A stretch of DNA of 5,489 bases from an uncultured Clostridia bacterium. GTDB lineage: Bacteria > Bacillota > Clostridia > TANB77 > CAG-508. Shown in pieces: positions 1 through 5,145 of the stretch. The notes under the pieces were generated by a model. That model ran no database searches and was not told the DNA's origin. It worked only from the letters and a program-made list of their open reading frames with translations. Positions within the stretch are counted from its first letter, which is position 1, and each line of letters starts with the position of its first letter. The stretch spans positions 1 through 5,489 of the forward strand of contig CANRFS010000090.1 in the NCBI GenBank assembly GCA_947629965.1, read 5' to 3'. The position numbers were made by a program, and so were the translations under genes.

Positions 1-88
1 GATACATATAATTCATATATAAAGAAGGTTCCTCGAAAGTATCGGAAATAAAGGGAAGAAGAGAAATTTGTCAAAACAAAATTGGTAA
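1..88 (+). other. possible 3' end of an upstream gene, reachable only through a CGG frameshift
   Basis: Frame 1 is open from the window edge for 14 codons and reaches CGG at 43-45, then stops at 49-51 (TAA). If C43 is skipped, the frame continues GGA AAT AAA GGG and ends at TAA 86-88, giving a lysine/arginine-rich tail of about 14 residues ending in Trp. I do not recognise the protein, and such a short open stretch can occur by chance. It is listed mainly because the CGGA context repeats what is seen at 529 and 3160. Confidence 0.15.
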
Positions 89-504
89 ACATAAAGCAAA
101 ACAGAACAAAATAAGAGATTACATAATTTAAGGTAAAAAACCAACTAAAAGACAAATATATGGTCTTGGGAAAAATTTTTCTGATTATGAACTAATATAG
201 TATAAGAAAATTTGAGAAGAAAAACCAGTATACATAAAGTTATATTTGGCTTAAAATTTAGATATTTATTTTTGATTAATAAAAAATAAAATAAAATTCA
301 AAAAGACAAACAAAAATAAAAATATAAAAATAAAGTGACTTAAAAAATTTATTAAATAAATTATAAAAAATAAATATATATAACATGATTTAAAAAAATA
401 AATAAATATTATTCAAATAAATTAAAAAATAATTTTATAAAATATAAGTATAAAGATATTATCATAAAATAAAAAATTATAAATAATATTTAATGGTGAT
501 AAAA
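89..504. other. A-rich non-coding stretch with no recognisable gene
   Basis: All three plus-strand frames carry frequent stops, and the minus strand is broken by many TTA/TCA/CTA triplets. From about 240 onward the sequence is nearly pure A and T with many short AAATAAA and TTAAAAA words. The plus strand has far more A than T. No tRNA, rRNA or strong hairpin terminator is visible. It must hold the promoter of the downstream patatin gene, but TATAAT-like words are too common here to choose one. Positions 415-434 recur exactly at 1405-1424. Confidence 0.6.
495..500 (+). promoter_or_regulatory. ribosome binding site deciding the patatin start at 505
   Basis: GGTGAT matches the 5' half of the anti-Shine-Dalgarno complement (AAGGAGGTGAT) and lies 4 nt before ATG 505. 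An in-frame ATG at 493 and GTG at 496 overlap this site and would add four residues. ATG 505 gives the family-typical beginning MKIGLALA and is preferred. Confidence 0.6.
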
Positions 505-1366
505 ATGAAAATAGGATTAGCATTAGCTCGGAGGGGGAATAAAAGGAGCTGCACATATAGGAGTAATAAAAGCGTTAGAAGAGGAAGGTATTAAAATAGA
601 TTATATTTCTGGAGCGTCTTCAGGAAGTATAGTAGCTACTCTTTATGCAATGGGATTTAATTATAAAGAAATTTTAATAATATTTAAAAAATATGCAAAA
701 AAAATAAAATATGTAGAATTAAAAAACATTATAAAATTAATTTATGGAATTTTAATAAAAAGAAAAATAATTATAAATGGATTAAATTCTGGAGAAGTAA
801 TTGAAAAAATAGTTGATGAAGTAATAAAAGAAAAAAATATAAAAAAAATAAAAGATATTAATTTTCCATTATTAATTCCAAGTGTAGATATTAATAATGG
901 AAAAATATATTTTTTTTGTTCAAAAGAAATTAGGTCAAAATTTTCGGATAAAATTGTATATGATAATAATATAAAAATAGCAAAAGCTATTAGAGCAAGT
1001 TGTAGCTATCCATTAGTATTTGCTCCATGCAATTATAAAAAAAATCAATTAGTTGATGGGGGAATTAGAGAAAATATTCCTTGGAAAGGTTTAAAAGAGA
1101 TAGGTGCGGATAAAGTAATAAGTATAATATTTGAAAAAGAGCCTGATAGTAAATGCTGCGAAAATATAATTGAAGTTGTAGGAAATTCTTTAGAAATATT
1201 GTCACATGAATTATTAAATTACGAAATAGAAGGTGCGGATTATTTATTAAAAATAAAAACAGAAAATATTTCATTATTAGATAAAAATAAAATTGAGGAA
1301 TTATTTGAAATTGGATATAAAACAACAAAATTAAAATTAAAAGAAATAAAAAAAATAATTAATTAA
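505..1366 (+). CDS. patatin-like phospholipase (frame change needed at codon 9)
   Basis: This is a patatin-family serine acyl hydrolase, expected to cleave acyl chains from phospholipids or other lipids through a Ser-Asp dyad. Read as ATG 505-GCT 526, with C529 skipped and reading resumed at GGA 530, it gives 286 residues. It starts MKIGLALAGGGIKGAAHIG, the oxyanion-hole G-G-G-x-K-G followed by the family's AHIGV-type segment. The nucleophile motif GASSG follows (Ser38, codon 617), and the catalytic Asp lies in VDGG (Asp184, codon 1055). The segment AIRASCSYPLVFAP just before the Asp is also typical. There is no signal peptide or membrane segment. In the annotated zero frame the protein stops after 29 codons. 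The longest conventional ORF starts at ATG 650, after the nucleophile, and would be inactive. The gene is monocistronic as far as can be seen. The family is clear; the substrate and cellular role are not. It may be recoded, a fresh pseudogene, or a base error. Confidence 0.85.
526..532 (+). other. +1 frameshift site GCT CGG A in the patatin gene
   Basis: The zero frame reads GCT (526-528) then CGG (529-531). The conserved GGGIKG motif requires GGA GGG GGA ATA starting at 530, so C529 is one base too many. It is not part of a homopolymer. The frame at 530 cannot start on its own: the codon at 524 is TAG, and the first ATG/GTG/TTG in that frame is at 650, after the active-site serine. Confidence 0.8.
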
Positions 1367-1560
1367 AAATATTAATTAAAATAATTAAATAAAATTATTA
1401 ATTAAAATAAATTAAAAAATAATTAACTAGAACAATGTGAGTAAACAATTTAAATAAATGATTATAGAATTTCAATAATTATTTATTTAGAATTTTTAGT
1501 TCTAAATTAAACTTGTCTTTAATATTATTAAACAAATAAATATAAAAAGGAGTTTAATAT
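1367..1560. other. AT-rich intergenic region between the patatin gene and the gerM-like gene
   Basis: The first 60 nt are repetitive A/T words of the ATTAATTAAAAT type. These are followed by a nested inverted-repeat structure (1428-1504) and the leader of the next gene. A TTGTCT word at 1513-1518 resembles a -35 box, but no -10 lies at normal spacing; TATAAA at 1541 is 22 nt away. I therefore do not call a promoter. Confidence 0.5.
1428..1504 (+). other. nested stem-loop, outer 6 bp and inner 14 bp
   Basis: TAGAAC (1428-1433) pairs with GTTCTA (1499-1504). Inside, the 14 nt at 1452-1465 pair with 1475-1488 (13 Watson-Crick pairs and one G-U) around a 9-nt loop at 1466-1474. It lies 61 nt after the patatin stop and 56 nt before the gerM-like start. 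It has no clean U-tract, so it is not a standard terminator. It could slow transcription after the patatin gene or be a leader structure of the next gene. AT-rich stems of this length can also arise by chance. Confidence 0.35.
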
Positions 1561-2124
1561 ATGAAAAATAAAAGAATTTTTATGTATGTTAGTATTATTT
1601 TAATTGTATTAATTTTATTGTGTGTAGGGTATTTAATTTATAATAATGTTAAGAAAAATAGTGACGAAATTATTTATGAATATACTCCGGAAGAAGAAAT
1701 TACAGATGAACAATTACGACAAACAATAATTACTTTATATTTTTTAGATAAAGATAATTATAATATTTCACCAGAGGCAAGGCAGATTGATGCAAAGGAA
1801 TTATTAGATAATCCATATAAATTTTTAATTAATTTATTAATAGAGGGACCAAAAAATGAAAAATTATTAAAATTAATTCCTGAAAATACTAAATTAAATG
1901 ATGCGAAAATAAAAGATAATATTTTATATATAGATTTTTCAGAAGATTTTATTAAAGAACAAAATTTAGGAAAAGATCAAGAAGAGTTAATTTTAAAATC
2001 AATAGTAAATACAGTAACGGAATTAACAGAAATTAATAAAGTAGCATTTTTAATAGATGGAAAAGAAAATAAAGGATTTCCAGATGGCGGAGTAAAATTT
2101 GATAAAATATTTATTAGAGAATAA
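1561..2124 (+). CDS. membrane-anchored GerM-domain protein, single domain
   Basis: The protein has 187 residues. Residues about 5-27 form one hydrophobic segment preceded by Lys/Arg, which predicts an N-terminal anchor with the rest outside the membrane. The Cys in LILLC is not in a lipobox context. After an acidic linker (about 34-52), one GerM domain fills the rest. It shows an ITLYFLD beta strand, a SPEARQI block, LLIEGPKNEKLLKLIP, IDFSEDF, and a final INKVAFLIDGK strand. GerM of Bacillus subtilis carries two such domains in a larger protein with roles in sporulation and germination; this one has half. A sporulation or cell-envelope role is inferred from the domain and from spmAB nearby in the window. 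The start is ATG 1561, with AAGGAG at 1547-1552 and 8-nt spacing. It appears monocistronic and converges on the small minus-strand ORF 45 nt downstream. Confidence 0.85.
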   Translation: MKNKRIFMYVSIILIVLILLCVGYLIYNNVKKNSDEIIYEYTPEEEITDEQLRQTIITLYFLDKDNYNISPEARQIDAKELLDNPYKFLINLLIEGPKNEKLLKLIPENTKLNDAKIKDNILYIDFSEDFIKEQNLGKDQEELILKSIVNTVTELTEINKVAFLIDGKENKGFPDGGVKFDKIFIRE

Positions 2125-2169
2125 TTATAAAAAATATTAATTAAATAAAAATGATTTAATATTAATTTA

Positions 2170-2322
2170 TTATTTTAAAAATTTATAAATTTTAAATGAT
2201 TTTATTGCTTTATCGAGATTGCACAAGAAATATTCTATTTCTTTAATAGAACGAATTGTGCAATCTTTTCTTTCTGAAAAATTTAATTTTTTTTTATTTT
2301 TATTAGAGCGATTTGAATCCAT
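2170..2322 (-). CDS. small hypothetical protein, 50 residues
   Basis: The minus strand reads ATG at 2322-2320 and TAA at 2172-2170. An exact AAGGAGGT at 2335-2328 leaves 6 nt from AGGAGG to the start, the best Shine-Dalgarno sequence in the window. The protein starts MDSNRSNKNKKK, then runs into a probable helix of alternating charged and hydrophobic residues (about 22-50) with two cysteines and the ending YKFLK. It has no membrane segment or signal peptide, and I recognise no family. It lies between the convergent gerM-like gene and the divergent trmN6. Codon use (CGC and CGT once each) differs slightly from its neighbours. The only doubt is that a perfect inverted repeat lies within it, so the stretch could instead be a terminator region. 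The Shine-Dalgarno sequence plus start plus open frame makes a gene more likely. Confidence 0.6.
   Translation of the reverse strand: MDSNRSNKNKKKLNFSERKDCTIRSIKEIEYFLCNLDKAIKSFKIYKFLK
2216..2266. terminator. 11-bp inverted repeat with inner 7-bp stem, possible gerM-like gene terminator
   Basis: AGATTGCACAA (2216-2226) and TTGTGCAATCT (2256-2266) are exact reverse complements. Inside them TTCTATT (2233-2239) pairs with AATAGAA (2245-2251) around a TCTTT loop. On the plus strand the structure is followed by a T-rich stretch (2266-2274), so it could end transcription from the gerM-like gene 92 nt upstream. On the minus strand it falls inside the coding sequence of the 50-residue ORF, where it may instead be an mRNA structure. 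Confidence 0.45.
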
Positions 2323-2333
2323 TTAAAACCTCC

Positions 2334-2361
2334 TTGAAATTAACTATAAAACTATGATAAT
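2334..2361 (+). promoter_or_regulatory. possible sigma-A promoter for trmN6-rsmI
   Basis: TTGAAA at 2334-2339 and GATAAT at 2356-2361 are separated by 16 nt; an alternative TATAAT lies at 2363-2368 without a well-spaced -35. Either would start transcription about 40 nt before the trmN6 start. The -35 abuts the Shine-Dalgarno sequence of the divergent small ORF, so the 88-nt gap must serve both genes. AT richness makes such matches easy, hence the modest confidence. Confidence 0.4.
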
Positions 2362-2399
2362 ATATAATATGAAAATAAATAATAATTGTATATAGAAAA

Positions 2400-2413
2400 G
2401 AGGAATAATTATT
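2400..2413 (+). promoter_or_regulatory. ribosome binding site and apparent ATT start of trmN6
   Basis: GAGGA (2400-2404) is followed by ATA ATT ATT at 2405-2413, in the trmN6 frame. The in-frame stop TAG lies at 2393-2395. No ATG, GTG or TTG occurs in this frame between that stop and TTG 2612. ATT 2411 has the best spacing (6 nt), ATT 2408 has 3 nt, and ATA 2405 touches the site. Confidence 0.55.
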
Positions 2414-3154
2414 TTTTTAAAAGAGAATGAGAGAATAGATGATTTAGAATATAAAGATTTAAAAATAATACAAAATAATAATGGGTTTTGCTTTGGTATA
2501 GATAGTATACTGTTATCTGATTTTGCAAAAGAAATAAAATATGATGCAAGAGTTTTAGATTTAGGAACAGGAACAGGAATTATAAGTATTTTATTATGCG
2601 GCAAGACTAATTTGAAAGAAATATTTGGTATTGAAATACAAGAAGAAGTTTATGATATGGCAAAGAGATCTTGCAGATTAAATAATTTAGAAAATAAATT
2701 TAAATTAATTAATGATGATTTAAAAAATTTAAATAAAAAATTTTCTGCGAATAGTTTTGATGCAATTGTTACAAATCCGCCATACAAAAAGAATAATACT
2801 GGGTTGAAGAACAAGAATGAATTAAAATTAATTTCAAGGCACGAAATAATGTGTAATATAGAAGATATAGCAAAAGTATCTAGTTATTTATTAAAAAATA
2901 ATTGTTCAATTTATATGGTACATAGACCAGATAGATTAGTAGATATAATTGAGGCATTAAAAAAATATAAATTGGAGCCTAAAAATATTAAATTTGTTTA
3001 TCCTAAATTTAATAAAGAGCCTAATTTAGTTTTGATAAAGGCAACAAAATGTGGAAGGCCATTTTTAAAGGTAGAAAAACCATTAGTGGTATATAATAAC
3101 GATGGAACATATACAGACGAAATATTAAAAATATATAATAAAAAGGAGAAGTAA
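2411..3154 (+). CDS. trmN6: tRNA1(Val) (adenine-37 N6)-methyltransferase type, TrmN6/YabB family
   Basis: This cytoplasmic SAM-dependent methyltransferase is expected to methylate N6 of adenine 37 next to the tRNA anticodon. From ATT 2411 it has 247 residues, close to the usual family length. After the family-typical opening KENERIDDLEYKDLKIIQ and the conserved FCFGIDSILLSDFA, motif I reads VLDLGTGTGIISILL (residues about 48-62). FGIEIQ is the acidic SAM-ribose strand, and IVTNPPY (Asn122, codon 2774) is the N6-adenine catalytic motif. The frame is continuous from 2396. A conventional start at TTG 2612 would remove motif I and is rejected. The start codon is the odd point, since only ATT or ATA is available. 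The stop TAA shares a base with the ATG of rsmI, showing translational coupling. In Bacillus subtilis the homologue yabB is also next to yabC (rsmI), with yazA between; here yazA is missing. Confidence 0.85.
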   Translation: MFLKENERIDDLEYKDLKIIQNNNGFCFGIDSILLSDFAKEIKYDARVLDLGTGTGIISILLCGKTNLKEIFGIEIQEEVYDMAKRSCRLNNLENKFKLINDDLKNLNKKFSANSFDAIVTNPPYKKNNTGLKNKNELKLISRHEIMCNIEDIAKVSSYLLKNNCSIYMVHRPDRLVDIIEALKKYKLEPKNIKFVYPKFNKEPNLVLIKATKCGRPFLKVEKPLVVYNNDGTYTDEILKIYNKKEK

Positions 3155-3991
3155 TGAAACGGAAAAATATATTTAGTAGCAACTCCGATTGGAAATTTAG
3201 AAGACATTACCTTAAGAGCAATTAAAATATTAAAAGAAGTAGATTTAATTGCAGCAGAAGATACTAGACATACATTAAAATTGTTGAATCATTTAAATAT
3301 TACAAAACCTTTAATCAGTTATTATAAACAAAATGAAAAATCGAAAAGTAATATATTAATTGAAAAAGTTTTGAATGGCGAAAATATTGCAATCGTATCT
3401 GATGCAGGAACACCAGGAATATCGGACCCTGGAGAAGAAATAGTTAAAGAAGCAATAAAAAATGGAATAGAAATAATACCAATTCCAGGTGCTTGCGCTT
3501 TGATTAATGCTCTAATTTCATCTGGGTTAAATACTAAAGAATTTGTATTTGTAGGATTTTTACCGGTAAATAAGAAAGAAAAACAAGGAAAATTAGAAGA
3601 CGTAAAAAAATTAAAGCAAACCTTAATTTTTTATGAAGCACCACATAAACTGATAAATACTCTTAAAAGCATAAGTGAAATCTTGGGTGATAGGAAAATT
3701 GTTTTGGCAAGAGAAATTACAAAAATTCATGAAGAATATATAAGAGGAAAAATTTCAGATATACTAAAAAAATATGAAAATCCTAAAGGGGAATTTGTAA
3801 TTATTATAGAAGGAAGTAAGATAAGCAAGCAGGAGGAAAAACAAAAGGAATTAAGCAATTTATCATTAGAAGAACATTACGAGTATTACGAAAATTTAAA
3901 ATATGAAAAAAAAGATATAATAAAACAAATTGCTAAAGACAGAAATACAAATAAAAATGAAATATATCAGCATTTTTTAAATAGAAAATAA
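3154..3991 (+). CDS. rsmI: 16S rRNA (cytidine-1402 2'-O)-methyltransferase RsmI (frame change needed at codon 3)
   Basis: RsmI uses SAM to 2'-O-methylate C1402 in the decoding centre of 16S rRNA. Read as ATG AAA, with C3160 skipped and then GGA from 3161, the protein has 278 residues, the normal family length. Its N terminus GKIYLVATPIGNLEDITLRA is the family signature. AAEDTRHT follows, then the SAM-site segment VSDAGTPGISDPG, PIPGACALINAL, FVFVGFLP, FYEAPHKL and the REITKIHEE block. The C-terminal part (about 225-278) is the charged small domain. The start ATG 3154 overlaps the trmN6 stop, with AGGAG at 3144-3148 and 5-nt spacing. In the annotated zero frame the product ends after 23 codons. 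The first conventional start in the correct frame is TTG 3281, which loses the signature. The intact remainder argues against old decay. The operon ends at the terminator just downstream. Confidence 0.9.
3157..3163 (+). other. +1 frameshift site AAA CGG A in rsmI
   Basis: After ATG (3154-3156) and AAA (3157-3159), the zero frame reads CGG (3160-3162). The RsmI sequence requires GGA AAA ATA TAT starting at 3161. The correct frame has TGA at 3155-3157, so it cannot be entered from upstream without a shift. The extra base could equally be one of the three A's (giving Met-Asn-Gly instead of Met-Lys-Gly). Either way the zero-frame codon at the shift is CGG. Confidence 0.85.
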
Positions 3992-3998
3992 AACTAGA

Positions 3999-4024
3999 AA
4001 AAGAGGATTATAAAATCCTCTTTT
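3999..4024. terminator. bidirectional intrinsic terminator between rsmI and abrB
   Basis: An 11-bp perfect stem, AAAAGAGGATT (3999-4009) with AATCCTCTTTT (4014-4024), closes a 4-nt ATAA loop and ends in a T-tract on the plus strand. It lies 7 nt after the rsmI stop. On the minus strand the same hairpin also has a T5 tail, so it can stop readthrough from the convergent abrB. Confidence 0.9.
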
Positions 4025-4031
4025 AATACAA

Positions 4032-4070
4032 TTGTAATTAACATTTGAGCTTTGCTCTGCTTAATTGCAA
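4032..4070. other. second stem-loop in the rsmI/abrB convergent gap
   Basis: TTGTAATTAA (4032-4041) pairs with TTAATTGCAA (4061-4070), ten pairs with one G-U on the plus strand and an A/C mismatch on the minus strand. An inner GAGC (4047-4050) pairs with GCTC (4054-4057). No T-tract follows. The gap is richer in G and C than other intergenic DNA here. It may help abrB termination or 3'-end stability. Confidence 0.35.
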
Positions 4071-4116
4071 ATGCTAGATTGACGTAATAAAGAATGGCGA
4101 AAGATTACCTTGTGCA

Positions 4117-4368
4117 TTATTCAGCTTTTAAATTAGATATTTTATTTGCACATTTTTCACAAATTAATTTCCCTTGGTAATCAATAAGTTTTTTTGAATT
4201 ACCACAAAATATACAGTTAGGTTCATATTTTTTTAATATTATAGAGTTTCCGTCCACGTATATTTCCATGGGATCTTTTTCTGTAATTCCAAATTTGTTT
4301 CTTAATTCAATAGGTAATACAACTCTACCTAATTCATCCACTCTTCTAATTATTCCAGTTGATTTCAT
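4117..4368 (-). CDS. abrB: AbrB-family transition-state regulator with C-terminal zinc-ribbon-like tail
   Basis: This is an 83-residue DNA-binding protein of the AbrB/SpoVT swapped-hairpin fold. In spore formers such proteins act as dimers or tetramers that control stationary-phase and sporulation genes. Residues 1-47 form the domain: MKSTGIIRRVDELGRVVLPIELRNKFGI is the family signature, with Arg8, Arg9, Arg15 and Arg23 available for DNA contact. The second part is unlike Bacillus AbrB. C52-x2-C55 and C70-x2-C73 form a four-cysteine set that should bind a metal, as in many clostridial AbrB proteins. ATG 4368 is preferred over TTG 4407, because MKSTG is the normal N terminus and the G-tract lies 6 nt before it. 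It converges on rsmI and is divergent from spmA. It might control spmA or itself; this is inference. Confidence 0.92.
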   Translation of the reverse strand: MKSTGIIRRVDELGRVVLPIELRNKFGITEKDPMEIYVDGNSIILKKYEPNCIFCGNSKKLIDYQGKLICEKCANKISNLKAE

Positions 4369-4374
4369 AATGTG

Positions 4375-4381
4375 CCCCCCT
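4375..4381 (-). promoter_or_regulatory. G-tract ribosome binding site of abrB
   Basis: The minus strand reads AGGGGGG six bases before ATG 4368, in place of AGGAGG. It is the longest G run in the window and can still pair with CCUCC in several registers. It decides the start at 4368 instead of the upstream TTG. Confidence 0.6.
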
Positions 4382-4416
4382 AAATTTACATTTTTCGACA
4401 AATTCAAGTCACTTTA

Positions 4417-4445
4417 ATAATACCATAACTTGAGAAAAAGGTCAA
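4417..4445 (-). promoter_or_regulatory. sigma-A promoter of abrB
   Basis: On the minus strand TTGACC (4445-4440) and TATTAT (4422-4417) are separated by exactly 17 nt. Five of six -35 bases and five of six -10 bases match consensus. Transcription would start near 4410, leaving a leader of about 42 nt with the Shine-Dalgarno sequence. This is the best promoter in the window and indicates expression in vegetative cells. Confidence 0.8.
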
Positions 4446-4533
4446 TAAGATTTTCCTTTTTCTGTAAATTATTTTATCATATATAATCAATTTTGGGAAT
4501 ACAATAATTTTAGAAAATAAAAATTTTTTTAAA

Positions 4534-4551
4534 TAATGAATTTATTCATTA
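4534..4551 (+). other. 7-bp hairpin touching the spmA ribosome binding site
   Basis: TAATGAA (4534-4540) pairs with TTCATTA (4545-4551) around a TTTA loop. The last stem base is the first base of AGGAG (4551-4555), which is 5 nt before ATG 4561. The stem could affect ribosome access or be a protein-binding palindrome. It is short and AT-rich, so a chance origin is possible. A CATATATAAT word at 4478-4487 further upstream may be the -10 of the spmA promoter, but no clear -35 is visible. Confidence 0.35.
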
Positions 4552-4560
4552 GGAGATAGA

Positions 4561-5136
4561 ATGTTAAATACAATTTGGCCTATTTTTATAATAGTTTCTT
4601 TTATATATGCAATTTTAAATGGAAGAGTTGCAGAAGTTAATAGTTCAATTTTTGAATCTACAAAATTAGCAGTAGAACTGTCAATTTCTTTACTTGGTAC
4701 AATGTGTCTTTGGAATGGACTTATGCAAATTGCATCAAAAACAAAAATAGTAAAACATCTTAGTAAATTATTGAATCCAATTATAAAAAAATTATTTCCA
4801 GATATAAAGAAGGAGGAAAAAGTTCATGATGAAATAACAATGAATATGATAGCAAATATAATGGGGCTCGGAAATGCTGCAACACCGTTAGGATTAAAAG
4901 CTATGAAATCTATGCAAGAAAAAAATAAAGATAAAAGTAGATTATCAAATTCTATGGCAATGTTTATTGTGTTAAATACAGCATCTATACAATTAATACC
5001 AACAACTGTAATAGCAATAAGAAGCTCATTAGGTTCGGAAAATCCTACAGCGATGATAGTTCCTGTATGGGTAGCAACCTTATGCGCTGCATTGGCAGCA
5101 ACGATTTCAACAAAACTTTTAATGAAAAAATTTTAG
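4561..5136 (+). CDS. spmA: spore maturation protein A
   Basis: SpmA is an integral membrane protein that acts with SpmB during spore formation; in Bacillus subtilis loss of spmAB impairs dehydration of the spore core. The 191 residues match the family length. Hydrophobic segments lie at about 3-20, 36-57, 133-153 and 163-187. The conserved gate-domain motif NIMGLGNAATPLGLKAM spans about residues 99-115, after a charged linker (74-92). A second polar, conserved stretch is MFIVLNTASIQLIPTT (about 134-149). The start ATG 4561 follows AGGAG with 5-nt spacing. spmB follows directly, and its ribosome binding site overlaps the spmA stop, so the two are co-translated. The gene is divergent from abrB with a 192-nt gap. 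Function is assigned by family and by the adjacent spmB. Confidence 0.93.
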   Translation: MLNTIWPIFIIVSFIYAILNGRVAEVNSSIFESTKLAVELSISLLGTMCLWNGLMQIASKTKIVKHLSKLLNPIIKKLFPDIKKEEKVHDEITMNMIANIMGLGNAATPLGLKAMKSMQEKNKDKSRLSNSMAMFIVLNTASIQLIPTTVIAIRSSLGSENPTAMIVPVWVATLCAALAATISTKLLMKKF

Positions 5137-5145
5137 GAGATAATG

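Noticed and set aside
130..215. Possible eroded gene, because one frame reads a KRQIYGL string somewhat like ribosomal protein S4
   Set aside because: The match is a few residues, stops interrupt it, and the spacing to other S4-like residues is wrong.
250..500. CRISPR array or origin-type iterons suggested by repeated AAATAAA words
   Set aside because: There is no fixed repeat length, no regular spacing and no distinct spacers; it is simple A/T-rich sequence.
1065..1328. Open frame of 87 codons on the minus strand within the patatin gene
   Set aside because: It is antisense to a clear coding region, is phenylalanine/leucine-rich as expected from reversed AT-rich codons, and shows no family feature.
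415..1424. Exact 20-nt repeat at 415-434 and 1405-1424 flanking the patatin gene, possibly marking an insertion
   Set aside because: The repeat is composed only of A and T in low-complexity surroundings, where such a match is expected fairly often. There is no inverted repeat or transposase with it.
2344..2604. Open frame of 86 codons on the minus strand opposite the 5' part of trmN6
   Set aside because: The plus strand here encodes the conserved trmN6 N terminus and SAM motif I. The antisense frame is a shadow.
2612..3154. TTG 2612 as start of a shorter methyltransferase
   Set aside because: It would delete the SAM-binding motif I and the conserved N terminus, which are intact in the same frame upstream.
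2998..3207. Open frame of 69 codons on the minus strand across the trmN6/rsmI junction
   Set aside because: It overlaps two conserved genes and has no plausible protein features.
3281..3991. TTG 3281 as the true rsmI start
   Set aside because: It lacks a Shine-Dalgarno sequence and removes the VATPIGNLEDITLRA and AAEDTR signatures, which are encoded in the same frame just upstream.
4369..4407. TTG 4407 as start of a 96-residue AbrB
   Set aside because: The extra 13 residues are not AbrB-like and overlap the G-tract ribosome site. The region starts almost at the predicted transcription start.
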